NCBI RefSeq assembly: GCF_004342265.1
Contig: NZ_SMCS01000005.1
Location: 186,001 to 250,000 of the forward strand
Direction: 5' to 3'
Length of the DNA stretch: 64,000 nucleotides
Source of the DNA: Luteibacter rhizovicinus
GTDB lineage: Bacteria; Pseudomonadota; Gammaproteobacteria; Xanthomonadales; Rhodanobacteraceae
The notes beneath the pieces are model-generated. The model ran no database searches. It was not told where the DNA came from and was given only the letters and a program-made list of their open reading frames with translations. The position numbers and the translations under genes are program-made. Positions 33,908-46,700 of this stretch are shown piece after piece; position 1 is the stretch's first letter; each line of letters opens with the position of its first letter.

Positions 33908-34444
33908 TCAGTGATCCACTATGTCGAATTCGTGCAGGTGATAGGCACCGATTGCTTCTTCGGCTTTGTGCTGGGCATCGCTGCCCGCCTGGCCAAGAGC
34001 ATGCTGCACTTCTATTTCCCGCTGTGGGTCGAGCGCGCCCCCGAATGAAAAGGCGCTGCTTTGCTGTGCAACTCCGGTACGTCCGGACTTTCCTGCCGTG
34101 GGATCGTACGAGAAGGTAAACATCAATTCGGCGTAATAAGGAGGCTTGACCGACGCTAGCGCGAAGGTCCGGTTTTTCGACTCGCTTACCCGACTGATGT
34201 GCTGTGTCGTCCGTGTCTTGACGATGAATCCCGCATGGACGAAGGCCTGTTCATAGGCTTCGATCACTTCGTTCGGCGTGATCCCCTGGTAGTAAAACGT
34301 AGGGATGTGCGGGCGGGCGGATGGCGGTGGCGGCGCACCTGCCGCCGACAAGGGCAAACTTGCCGCGAGCAGATAGGCGCCGGTGAGCACCGTAGCGCTT
34401 CTTCCCGGTTTGCGGCCGCTGCCTTCGTTCGAGCTGGCTGTCAT
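33908..34444 (-). CDS. Exported protein of unknown function, paralogue 1
   Basis: A 178-residue protein without a family that I recognise. Residues about 18-36 look like a Sec signal (ATVLTGAYLLAASLPLSAAG), followed by a proline-rich stretch and the shared paralogue block FYYQGITPNEVIEAYEQAFV. The C-terminal part is polar and helical (QREIEVQHALGQAGSDAQHK). It starts 93 bases after the giant gene stop and is followed 11 bases later by its paralogue. The pair probably share the giant gene's transcript and may assist its folding, anchoring or export. Confidence 0.65.
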   Translation of the reverse strand: MTASSNEGSGRKPGRSATVLTGAYLLAASLPLSAAGAPPPPSARPHIPTFYYQGITPNEVIEAYEQAFVHAGFIVKTRTTQHISRVSESKNRTFALASVKPPYYAELMFTFSYDPTAGKSGRTGVAQQSSAFSFGGALDPQREIEVQHALGQAGSDAQHKAEEAIGAYHLHEFDIVDH

Positions 34445-34537
34445 ATTCCTGTCCTGGTCGTTGCTGTCACTGGCCCATCTTATGGGAACCTGGCGTCGGT
34501 CGTCCGCCGCCAGGTTTGCCGCCGCTACACGCGTTTG

Positions 34538-34790
34538 TCAGACGCGTTTTACGATCAATCCACTCTGTTTCGCGAGTTCGTCCACGCGGGGACGTCCTCC
34601 TTCGAAAACGTCCTGCCACCAGTCGATGCCCGATACCGTCGTGCCCGAGGCGACTGCGGGCGCATTCCAGTCGATGACCGGGACATCCGACGATCGTGAG
34701 CCTTGATTGAGGATGATGTAGCCACCGGTCTGTGAACTGTTGCCAGAGTCACCCGACGTCGCGTCGAAGACAAGGCTCATCGCGTTGCCG
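34538..34790 (-). other. Unique C-terminal tail of the giant protein
   Basis: About 84 residues after the last repeat. It contains PVIDWNAPAVA, WWQDVFEGGRP and ends LAKQSGLIVKRV. It is unlike the repeats and is a candidate for a C-terminal export or anchoring signal; no known signal type matches. Confidence 0.5.
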
Positions 34791-37700
34791 CAGGGCGGAT
34801 TCTTCGACACGACCAGCGTCACCGTGCCGCTTGCCGACAGCTTGCCGTCGGTTACGGAGTAAGTGAATACATCGGTGCCGGTGAAACCGCTCTTCGGACG
34901 ATAGGTGTAACTACCGTCGCGATTGCGGCTGAGCGTGCCCTTCGACGGGTTGGTCAGGCTGAGCGTCAGGCAGTCGCCATCCGGATCGTTGACCAGGCAG
35001 TCGAAGTCGATACGTACGCTGCCATCCTTCTGCACCTGGAACGTCGCGCTCTGTGCCGTGGGTGCATGGTTTACGGGTTGCACGGTGATGTTGACCATGG
35101 CCACGTCCGATCGCGCATCGCCATCGGTTGCCCGATAGCTGAAGCCATCGGTGCCATACCATCCCTTGTCCGGCGTGTATGTGTAGCTGCCGTCACCGTT
35201 CAGAACCAGCTTGCCGTGGCTCGGGGCACAGACGAGCAGCGTGGCAAGGCGATCGCCATCCGCATCCGTGTCGTTCGCCAGCACGTCGATCCGTACAGGC
35301 GTACCCGCGTTGGTCGTTGCCTTGTCGTCGCGCGCGACCGGTGCGTGATTCGGCGCAAGCACGGTAATCGTCACCGTCGCCGGCTTCGATGTCAGCGAAC
35401 CGTCGGTCGCCGTATACGTGAACGTATCCGTACCCACGAATCCCGTCTTTGCCGTGTAGCTGAAGCTGCCATCGCGATTGCGCGTCAGCACACCGTTCTT
35501 CGGCGAGCTCACGAGCTTCGTCGTCAGGCTGTCGTTGTCGGCATCCGTGTCGTTGGCAAGTACGTTCAGTACGGTGGCTACGCCGGCACGGGCGGTGAAT
35601 GCGTCGTCGTTCGCTACCGGCGTCTGATTCACATGGGCCACATGTATCCACACCATGGCCGGATTCGATCGGTACTGACCGTCGAATGCCTGATAGGTGA
35701 ATCCATCCAGGCCGTACCAGTTGGCGTCCGGTGTGTATGTGAACGTGCCGTCCGTATTCAGCGCCAACGTGCCGTGGCTGGGACCGCACAGGGGCAGCGC
35801 CGTAAGCGGGTCGCCGTCGATATCCCAGTCGTTGGCGGTCGGATCGATACGTACCGAGCCATTCTCGTTGACGCCCGCGACATCGTCGAAGGCCAGAGGT
35901 GGCAGATTGGGGCCCAGCACCGTGACGGTAACCGTCGCGACATTCGAATCGGCCTTGCCGTCGTTGGCTACATAAGTGAACGTATCCGTGCCCGTATACC
36001 AGCAGTCCGCCGAATAGCTGAAGGTGCCATCGGCATTGGCCGTCAACGTACCGTGTTTGGGACCGCTGACGACACGTGCCTTGAGCGCATCGCCATCCGC
36101 GTCGCGATCGTTCGCCAGTACATTCACCACTGCCGTCTGGTTGTTATGGACGCGAACGCTGTCGTTCGCGGCGGTCGGGGCATGGTTTGCAGCCGAGATC
36201 ACGAGACGCACGGTCGCCACGTTGGACAGCGATTTGCCATCGCTGGCCTGGTAGGTAAGGGTGTCCGTACCGCTCCAGGTTCCGTCGGAAACGTAGTTCA
36301 GCGAGCCGTCCGCATTGCGCGTCAACACACCATGCGCCGGACCCGATACCAGCACCACGGAGAGCGCGTCGCCGTCGACATCCACGTCGTTGGCGAGCGG
36401 GTTCAACACGATGGTCTTGCCCTGTACGCCGCTGAACTCGTCGTCGTTCGCCACCGGTGCGTGATTCGTCTGGCGCACCGTAATGGTCACCGAGCCGACC
36501 GCCGAGTCCACCTGGCCGTCGTTGGCGACGTAGGTGAAGCTGTCCGTGCCGCTGAAGCCGGGCTTCGGCGTATAGGTCAGCGTGCCATTGGCGTTCACCG
36601 TCACCGAACCGTTGGCCGGCTGGCCCACGATGCGTGCGGTAAGGCCGGCGTTGGCCGGAAGCGGCGAGCCGGCGTTGAGACCGGTGCTGTTGTCGATATC
36701 CGTATCGTTGGCGAGAACGTCGATCGTGACAGCCTTGTCCTGATCGGTCGAAGCCGTATCGTTGATCGCCACGGCGGCGTGATTCACCGCCGTCACTGTC
36801 AGCGTGACGGTGGCGACGTTCGAGTTTCCGGAGCCATCGTTCACGGAGAACGTAAAGCGATCCTCACCTGCGTAGTAGGTGTCCGGCCGGTAGGTATACA
36901 GACCGTCGGACCCACGAACCAACGTGCCATGCAGCGGACCGTCGACGATCGAAGCCGCCAGGGTATCGCCATCGGCGTCCGTGGCCGCCGTCCGTGGATC
37001 GATCGACAGCGAACCGTCCTCCGCCACCGTGGCGGCGATATCGTGCGCTACCGGCAAGTGGTTCACCGGCACCATTACGATCGTCACCGTAGCTACCGCC
37101 GAGGTCATCGAGCCGTCGCTGACGCGGTAGCTGAAGGTATCGTTGCCGCGATATAGGTCGTTCGGGCGATAGGTGAAGCTGCCGTCGGCATTGAGTAGCA
37201 GCGTACCGTGCAAAGGACCGCCGACAAGTTCCGCCACCAGCGAATCGCCGTCCGCATCCGTCGCGTAGGTCAGGACATTGCCCGTGGCCGTCTGTTCCTC
37301 GAGCGATTGCAACGTAGCGTCGTGCGCCGACGGTGCATGGTTCACGTGTTCGACGTTCAACGAAACCGTGGAAGGCGCCGAGTCCGTGCTGCCGTCGTTC
37401 ACCACGTAGGTGAACGAGTCGGCGCCGTGGAAGCCGGCCGCTGGCGTATACGAGAACGTGCCATCGGCGTTGTGCACCAGTGTTCCATGCAGCGGGCCAT
37501 CGACGACCCGGGCGACGAGCATGTCGCCGTCGATATCGGACGCATGGCTCACCAGGTCGACGATCGCGCTGCCGTCTTCCTTCAGGGACACGGCGAAATC
37601 GCCAGTCACCGGTGCATGGTTCACCTTCTGCACCGTCAGGTTCACGGTGGCTACGTTCGACTGGATTTTACCGTTGTCGAGAACATAGGTGAATGTGTCG

Positions 37701-40700
37701 GTGCCGTACCAGAGCGCGTCGGGCGTGTAGCCGAAGCTGCCGTCCGCATTCAGGGTCAGCGTGCCGTGCGCCGGACCGTTCACGATAACCGCCGTCGTTC
37801 CATCCGCATTGACATCGTTGCCAACGACATCGATGCGGGCAGACGTATCCTCGTTCAGCGTCACGGCGTCGTCGGTAGCCTTCGGGTCGCCCATCAATCC
37901 GATATCGCGGATGGTCACGTGGCTATCCTGCGGCCCGAACCCGAGAATATCGAACGACAGCAAGAGGGCCGTGCCGGCGGGGATGCCGCGCAGATCGACC
38001 ACATAGGTCCGGCTGCCATCGGGGTGGGTCACGTAAGCGATCCCGCTGGCAAGGAATTGCTGCCCATTGCCTTGCACGTTCAACATATCGTCCGTGCGGG
38101 ACAGCGCCATGGCGCCGCCGAGCGAACGACCGGTGACCGCATCGAGAAGAAGCGCCTCGAAGGCATCCAGCGGAGAACCGCCCGTTGCACCCAGCGCGAG
38201 ATCGGAGATCGTGAAACGAAGGAACCGATCGTTCTCTCCGACCACCAGTGCCCTGGTTACCGCCGTCTGCCGATCTCCGGCCTCGGTCAACGAAAGCACT
38301 TCGCCGTTCGTCAGCTTGGGAACCGCCGCGCTCGACGCATCGGCGGTCGATGCATCGCGATTGATGGTCACGTTAGCGTGGGATGCCGACGAGGTCTGGG
38401 CCTGCGTCACCGTTACCGCATCGTACGGAATGACCTGGGCCGGCAGGGTGGTCGACGCGGTACCGCCGACCGCTATAGCACCTTCGCTGGCACGTGGAGT
38501 GCCATTAAGAGATGTCAGAAGATTCATCGTCGCCTTGTAGAAGGCAATCGCTGCCTGCAACGAATTGACGGTGCTCGACTGGGATCCGACAGCTACCTTC
38601 AGGATGGTTTTCTGTTCGGACAGGAATTGCAGGAAACCATCGCCGTCGCCACCGGAACCCATAACGTTCGGTATCCCGCCGGATACGCCTGGATAGACGA
38701 ACTGCTGTCCATACACTGCCGGAACTCCCGGCGAAGCCGGAGTCCCAACGAAATAGTCCTCGCCTACGCCGAAGGTATGCGCCATTTCATGTGCCATCGT
38801 GTTGACAAGGAAAGCGCCGAAGGTGGTACCCCCTGTCCACGACATGCTTCGACCCACGGCGACGTACACGATATCGGGCACCGTCATATTCAGTGCGTCG
38901 CTTAGTGCCCACTCCTTGGCAACGACGGGGATTCCGGTCGTGCCGGGCCGGTTGGTCATAAGTATCGTATCGATCCAGCCCGGATCGGGCGGGAAGTGCC
39001 GTTTCGAGTCGTATGAATAGAAAGGATTGACGTTCGGGTCCATGTAGCCATAGACGCTTTTACCTGCGTCGCCCCAGAGCATCGTCGGACCTTTCGTCCA
39101 ACCGGTCGCACCGCCATTGTTGACAAAAGTAATCCCGGGCACGCCTGCGTACACCTGACGCATCGCCGCGGCGACATCGCCGACGATCCCCGCGACCATC
39201 TGCTCGAAGGCGATCTGAATGGCGGTCTTGGGGCCCGTGCCCGTATATGGCGTATAGCCGCCAAGGAACGCACCGAATGTGCTGACGAACGTCGCGCTGA
39301 GTGGAATGGGGCCTGCTGCCCATACACCTGTGCTGGACCCCGTAGCCGGAGCGGCGGCGTGGTAGGTATAACCGGTTGCCGGCGTGCCGGTAATGACTCC
39401 CGCTGTACTGAAAATACGCAGGAGTTCGGCGCGCAGGCCGTCCAGATTAAGGTTGACTTCAACCGGCTTGGTTTTCCGTCCCCGGACGTCGAGGGCGCCG
39501 ATGAGGGTACCGTCTGCGTTCCTGATCTTCAGCGTGTCGTAGGAATACGACGCATGCATATCGTCGAACCCACTTCCGGTTGCCAGCGGATCGAACTTCC
39601 ATTGCACCGCACCGTTCTGTGCGGCACCGAACGTGAACTCCGAGTTGATTCCGTCATCGCCGATATCCAGATGCATCGAGCTGGACAGATGCATGGTGAC
39701 TTCCTTGATCCGGACGACATTGCCCGCACCGTCCGCCAGCGTGTTTTCGAACACCGCGCTGGCTGTGTTGACGACTTCGGACGCCAGCATCCCTCCCGGC
39801 TGGAATGCCGGGTTGGTCGGATCGATCATCTTGAGCGCTGCGACCGCATCGGTTGCATCGACCCAGCGGACGATCTGGTAGATCTTCACGGTCTTCACAC
39901 CGTTGACGACGATCGTGATCTTGATCTGGCCGCCGTAGAGTTCGTCGCCGGTCAGCAATGAGAACTTGTTGGCCGGATACATCTCGGCAAGGGTCATTGC
40001 ATCGGCCGCGATAAAGGCGCTGGAACCGGCGGCAATCGTTATGTTCTGGGTGGTCAGGCCGAGACTGCCCGCGCCGGCCTTCAGGAACGAGCCGATCTCG
40101 CTGTCCACTTCGATGGTGACGTAAGTCGGCTGGTGTGCCGATCCGGGAATCGTCAGGGAGAACGCCTGGTCCTGCGTCGTTCCGTTCTGGCTGCCCGTGC
40201 CCGTGATGAACTTCGTAGTGGTGGTAGTGGTAGAACCGCTACTGGTTTCGGTACCGGCGGGTACGCCGATCGGTCCACCTGTCGGCGACGGAATGTTCTG
40301 CTCTCCGTTTTCGCCGATCTTGATGTGATGAGACAGGCGATCCTTGTCGCTCATTGCCAGCGTCGCATCCAGCAGCGCGTCGATACTCCACGAATGATCG
40401 AGGTTCGGATTCTGCTGGTTCGGATTGACCGTGCCGAAGCCTCCCTTCAGCTGGCCGACAAGGACCTTTCCGTCGGCGGAAAGACTGAGGTTGATGATGC
40501 CGTAACCGTCCAGCGGCAACGTGGCGCCCAGATACTGGGGCGCACCGCTCTTGCCGAACGGGTCGCGAATGATACCCAGCTTGCCGCCCACCGAGACTTT
40601 CTTCGCACTGGCACTGCCACCTACCGCGATGGGGGGACCGAATGGCATGTAGATGAAGTCCGGGGCCTCGAACATCGCCCGGTAGTACGGATCGTTGAAG

Positions 40701-43700
40701 TTGTAGTTATCGTCCGAAACGATGGCGTATTCGACGCCGTCCCGAACGACGAGCACCACGCTTTGCGCCCGCTGTATGTCGAGGCGGTCGGAAATAATGG
40801 CGTTCGTCGGTTGCGACAGGTCGATCGAATTCATGACGGCGGATATGACATGCCCGGACTTGTCGCGAGTGAGGACAAGAGTCGACAGGCCTCGGTTGTA
40901 ATCCTCGATATTCGTGACGAGATAGTGATCGGCGTCGGTCGTTGCAACGATGCTCTGCGGCGATTTTCCGCTGAAGCCATCGCCGGGAAGCGATGCGGGG
41001 ATCGGCGTATCGATCCGGCCGGTCGCCATCTTGAGCGTGGACAGATCGAATATAAGCACGTTGCCGATCTTCGTCCTGTCGCCGAGCATCGTCGAGTTCG
41101 CGTTCTTAGGTGTCGCGACGATCAGCGTGCGCCCGTCCGGGCCGACCGTCATCGACGAAACGCCGTAGACCGTCGTTTCGATGCCGGTGCCCTGGATCGA
41201 GACCACGTTGCGATACGTCTTGCTTGCCGGGTCGATATCCATGGCGCGCAGCTGGAAGTTGCCAGCACCCGAGCCGTAGTTGCTGCCTTCGCCGATGAGC
41301 AGGCGATTCCCGGCGACGAGCAGGCTCGTGATGTTCTTGCCGCCCGCGATCGCTATTGTGTCGAAAATCCGGAACGTGATCGTGTCGATCACGTAGACGA
41401 CGCCATTGCCTCCGATGTAGCAACGCGTGTAGTCGTCGGAAAATGCAATGGGCTGCACCTTGGTGCCGGTAACGTATCCGGCGAGGACGGTCGAACCGAG
41501 TCGCTCGAGCAGATTGACCTGGCCCAGGACAGTGTTCTCGCGGAGGAAGTCGATACCGGTCCGGGTCATGACGGCGACGATGTTCGGCAGCGGCGACACG
41601 CCGAACAGATTGCCCTTGAATTCGCGAGGCGATCCAGAGGTAAGTGTGCCGGACGCCGTGAACGCGCTCGTCGGAATCTGCCGCACCAGCTGCCAGCGTA
41701 CGGAACCGATCGCGATGCCCGGGGGCACCTGCACGGTGATATTGCCGGTCGTCGTACCCGGAATGCCCGTCTTGACGTCGATGGGCGTGCCGTCGGCCAG
41801 GATCGCTCTCAAGACCAGCGTGCCCGCGAAAGCTCCCGGGTTATTGCTGGTAATCGTGATCGTGATCTGGTCGGTGCCGGCAACCGGCGCGATCGCCGTA
41901 ATGTTCGGCAACGCGACGCTGCCGTCTGGCGTCTGGACAACAGGCAGGGCGGCGCCGGTGTTGATCTTGCCGATCTGGCCCGGTGGTACCTGGGGCAGCG
42001 GAATGTTGGCGGACTGCGGAATGCCGAAGTGATACGAGCCGGCGAAGAGCGACGTCGCGGCCTGGGCCAGCGAATCGATCAGGCCGGAATACATCAACGT
42101 ACCGGCCAATCCGCCGCCCATGGTGAGACCGAGGCCAGCGAACGTCAGCCAGGTTCCCGCATTGATGGCCAGTTCGTACTGCCCGGAAATTACGCCGGGG
42201 ATGCCGCGCATGACGTAGTACTCGCCAGAACTGTCCACACCGTCGAAGGGCGGACTGGCCGTCCTGGCGACACCGTCGGCTCCGACGAAACCGTTGTCCA
42301 CGATCCACCACGTATCGATCATGTTTCCATCGGGACCCGGTACCTGTCCTTTGCGCAGGAACAGCACTTCGTCGCCGGCCGACGCAAGACCCGAACCCTG
42401 CACGGGGATCGCAAGCTGCAACGGATAATTCGAACTCGTGCCGCCAAGGTCGAGGTGGAAGGCCGCCAGCGGGACGAGTACGCCCGTACCGGGGACACCG
42501 CCAGCGCCGGGCAGGGAGGGATCGTCGAGCGAGATACGCGAGATGGACACGGATGTATCGACGGGCATTGCGCCTGCGCCGATGAGAACCGTCTCGCCTG
42601 TCGTGGAACTGACAACGCCACCCACATCATGCGAGATCTCGATGGCCTGCGGCGTCGTCTGAACCGCAGCCTTGTCCACATGAATCAACACCTCGCCCAT
42701 GGCGACGGATTGAGTGAGGATCGTTCCGTCGGACAGCCGACCTGTGTAGACATAGATCACGAAAATACGCGCTACGCCGACCGCGCCGGCGGTGACAAAA
42801 CCGTTTGCATCCACGGTCGCCACGGTCTCGTCGCTGGAGACATACAGGACCTGACCATGGCTCACGTCGACGACCGCATCGCCGTAAGGATCGGTGGCAT
42901 GCACCTTGATCTGGCGCGTACCGCCTTCGACCATCGCCAGCGTCGCGGGATAGACATCGGGCGTGACCAGTGGCAGCGGCGCGTCTGGCTGCGCGTCCGT
43001 GATGGCCGTCGCTGCGACGTTGAACGTTTCGACGGTACGGACCACCGAGCCGTCGGCGCGGACGTGCGATGCGATCAGCAGCACGGGGCCCGTTCCAACG
43101 GTGACGAGGAAATCCCTTGCGTCGTCGACCGTGACAGCGGCCGGCCCCGTAACGCCCAGGCCACTCAGATTGCCCAGCGTGAGCGTGAGATAGCCGGAGT
43201 CCGCGCTGATGTCGACACCCGCCTGATCCTCGAAATCGACCGTAGCCTTTACGTGCACGGCCTGACCCGGCAATACCTCGCCAACGGGTTCCAGATGGAT
43301 GCCCGTAAGTTTGGCGGCACTCACCGTCACGTTGAGCTGGATAGGCGCACTGCTCGAATAGCCGTCGTCGGCACTGACGTAAATCGCGGCGACACCGCTA
43401 TAACCGGGTTCCGGCGTAAAGATGACGGAGAGACCATCGGCACTGAGCCGCGCACTGCCGTGCGTGACGCCGACGATCTTCCAGAACAATGTGTCGCCTT
43501 CATAGTCCTGCGCGATAGAAGACAGCGGAATGGCAACGCCCAGGTCCGTATGCGTGAGCACCGCGGGTATCGAGGCCGATGCCTCCGGCGCGCCATTCGC
43601 GCGCCATCCGTAGTTCGCATATAGCAACTGCCGGTCGGCCTGATCGATGTTTCCATCGCCATTGATATCGCCAGCCGCCAGGCCGCCTGCGAGGTCGCTG

Positions 43701-46700
43701 GCAAACGCCGCGGTGTCGGCACCGTCGATGCGGCCGTCGTGGTTCAGGTCGCCGGCGACAGATATGGAAACCGTGGCGTGACCGTTGCCGGTCAGCCGGA
43801 TCAGCTTCAGACCCGCTTCGTCGACGCGCACGAGCAGCGTAAGCACGCCGTTGTGCAGCACGCGACCGAGGATATCGCCACCCACGATATCGACCGTCGA
43901 ACTGGCGTCGTCGAAGGCGACGCTGATGGCCAGGACGATTGCGCCGGTCGTGCCGGGAATCTTCACACTCGAAGCGAGTTCGCTGTCGCGAACCGTAAAG
44001 CCCAGCGTGGTCGTTCCCTGATTGGAAAGGCCACCCGACCAGGTGTTTCCACTGCTATTGCCCAGCCAGTTCGCCGCCGTGCCGAGATTAGCCGTGACGA
44101 CGTCCGGATAAGGCTGCCCATTGCTGTCGTAACCGTAGGCGTGCCCGGTATCGGCCGTGTCCAGCGCGCGAACGAGCGAGAGACGGCCGGCCGTGTCGTA
44201 AAGATAGACCGTGGTACGCGAGTGCCCCGCGGTATCCACGGGACCGGTCATGCGCACGATACGGCCCTGTGCGTCGCGGACCATGGTGACGCGCGCCGAT
44301 GCGTTACCGCCCACGAGCGCAATGCCCGCATCCGATACCAGCCATTTCGTGCCGTCGGTGAAGGCGACCGCCGTAATTTTCCCCGCGGTATCGAGGCTGT
44401 AGCGTGTGCCGTCCGGTGCGGTGAGCACATAGCCGGCCGGTTGCCACGGAAGACCGGTGATCTGGTCGTACAGATGCGTACCCTGACGCTGCAGCGTGTC
44501 GCCGCCCAGCGCATCGAGCGACCAGCCCTGATCCTGGCCGAAGGACGCGCGATACGTGACGGGCGCATTCGCACTTCCGACCATCGGCGTACCGATGGTG
44601 GCGAGGTCGAAGCTGAGGTAACGCATCGGAGCATTGCCATCGCCGAGATTCGCCGGCATCTGCAACCACACGCGCGCGCCTTCCACCCACGATGCCGTGG
44701 TACCGGTCGCCGTCATGGCGAGCTGGTCGGTGGACAGGCCCGTGTCGAAGCCGGCCATCGACCAGTTGCCGAAGTCGGCACCGGTGCCATTGGCCGGAGT
44801 ACGGGTCACGGTAAACGCATGACCGCCGAGCTGGTACGTCGTGTCGCCCATCGCGGCGACCGTCGGATTCTTCTGTGTCGTATCGACGATAAGGCGCGTT
44901 TCGATCTGGCTGGTGCGGCCTGCCAGGTCCCATGCGGTAAGGCGCAGGCGATACACCCCGTTGCCGAAAGCGGCCGGGTCCAGCGTACCGAGGGTCAACG
45001 ACTGGTCGACCGTCGCCGCGGCGAGATCGGCACTGGTAAGTACCCGCCACTGGTCGCTGTCGGCCGAAGCGATTTCAAGGCGGTAGCCCATGAGCTGAAG
45101 CTCGCTCAGCGAGGCGGCCAGGGCGAGCGGCGAAGTGACGTCGACCGGTTTCCCCGTGGCGGTGCCACCGGAAAGGGCACCGCTCCATGCGAGTACGGGT
45201 GCCGCGATATCGCTTGCGTCCCTGATCCGCAACTGGCTATCGCGCGTCCCGACGAATCCGTCCGCATCCGTGGCGATCACGCGCACGTCGATAAGGCCGG
45301 GTTGCGTGGCGGTCAGGCGCATACGCCCGCTGGAATCGAGCGCAACGGTTTGCCATGTGTCGCTGGCAAGCCCCGTTCCGCGTACCTGGACGACCATGCT
45401 GGTGATGGCGCTGAAGCTGCTTGCGCGCACCGTCACCAGAATGGATTGACCGGGAAGCGCGGGTGTTCCCGGCACGCTGTCGACAAGAATGGACGGTGCG
45501 TTGGCCGACGCATCGGCGACGACACGCACGGTGAACGTCTTGCGGACCGTAGCGAGCCCATCGGAAACGATCGCCGTGATGACGAAATCGCCGACCTGGC
45601 CCGGGCCGGGCGTCCAGCGAAGATTCTTCGTCTGCGCATCGTAGACGGCGCCATCGGGAAGACCCGAGAAGGCAACGACCAGTCCTTGCGTCTGCGTGAC
45701 GCCGTCCGCATCGGAAGCGTGAATGCCGCGCAGGGTATCCGTGCCGCCGAGTTCGACCGGAATACTCCAGTCCTGGCCTATCGTTATGGCGTGGCTCGAT
45801 ACCGACAGGGCAGGCGCGCGATTGGTGTCGAAGACACGGACATGCACAGTCTGCGTGGTAGTGAGGCTGCCATCCGTCGCGGTGAACTTGAAGGCGAAGT
45901 CGCGGCTTCCTCCCAATGCGTTGTTGACGGTGTCATACCCCGGCGTCCATTCGAACTCGCCGGTTGTCGCGTTGAAAATGATGCTTGCCGGCGTGTTTTC
46001 GTCGTAGATCAGGCTGATATGCAGCGGGTCGCCGTCGACGTCGATCGTACGCAGCGTGAACGATGTCGTGTCACCTTCGTTAACCAGCTGAAGCGGCATC
46101 GGAAGGATGACCGGTGCCTGGTTCACGTTGGCGACGTGTAGCTCGAAGGTGCGTGTAAACACGGCGGCGCCATCGCTTCCCGTCACGGTGAAGCGATAGA
46201 TGCCGGGGCTCTTGCCACCGGTGTTGTCGCTTTGCGCGGCAAAGAATCCCGGTGTCCAGTTCAGCGTCGCGTGACCGCCGCCCGCGGGAACGGACATCTG
46301 CATGCCCGAAGGCAGGCCCGTCGCGGTCCAGCTGATGAGGTCGCTGTCCGCATCGCGTGCGAACAGGTCGAGCGACATCGCAGCGCCTTCGTTGGCCGAA
46401 AGCACGACGGGAACCGAGGGCGCGACGGAATCGGCGACCGCGTTGCCGTTCAACTGCACCGCAAGGAGCTGTGGTGCGGTGTTTGCCGCGCGAACGATGA
46501 TGCGCACGGTATGCCGGGTGACGTTGGGTACCGGCGATGCCGGATTCGTGGTGCCCTGATCCTGTGGCGGCAGGCCGCTGTCGGTTACGGTGAACACGAT
46601 ATCGTGCGCGCCAAGATCGTCGGCCGTCGGTGTCCAGGTGAAGATCGCCTGTCCGTATACTCCCGTCGGAACAAGCGTCGCGCCAACCGGCAGACCTGCG

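Noticed and set aside
34790-37890. Recently amplified DNA tandem repeats or a CRISPR-like array
   Set aside because: Periodicity is at the protein level only; DNA copies are diverged and there are no short identical repeats with spacers.
40133-43624. 1,163-codon ORF on the + strand inside the giant gene, and others of 500-970 codons (for example 46232-49141, 53936-56362)
   Set aside because: They are antisense shadows of a GC-rich coding strand; their translations are Arg/Asp/Val-rich with no domain pattern, while the leftward frame shows clear repeated domains.
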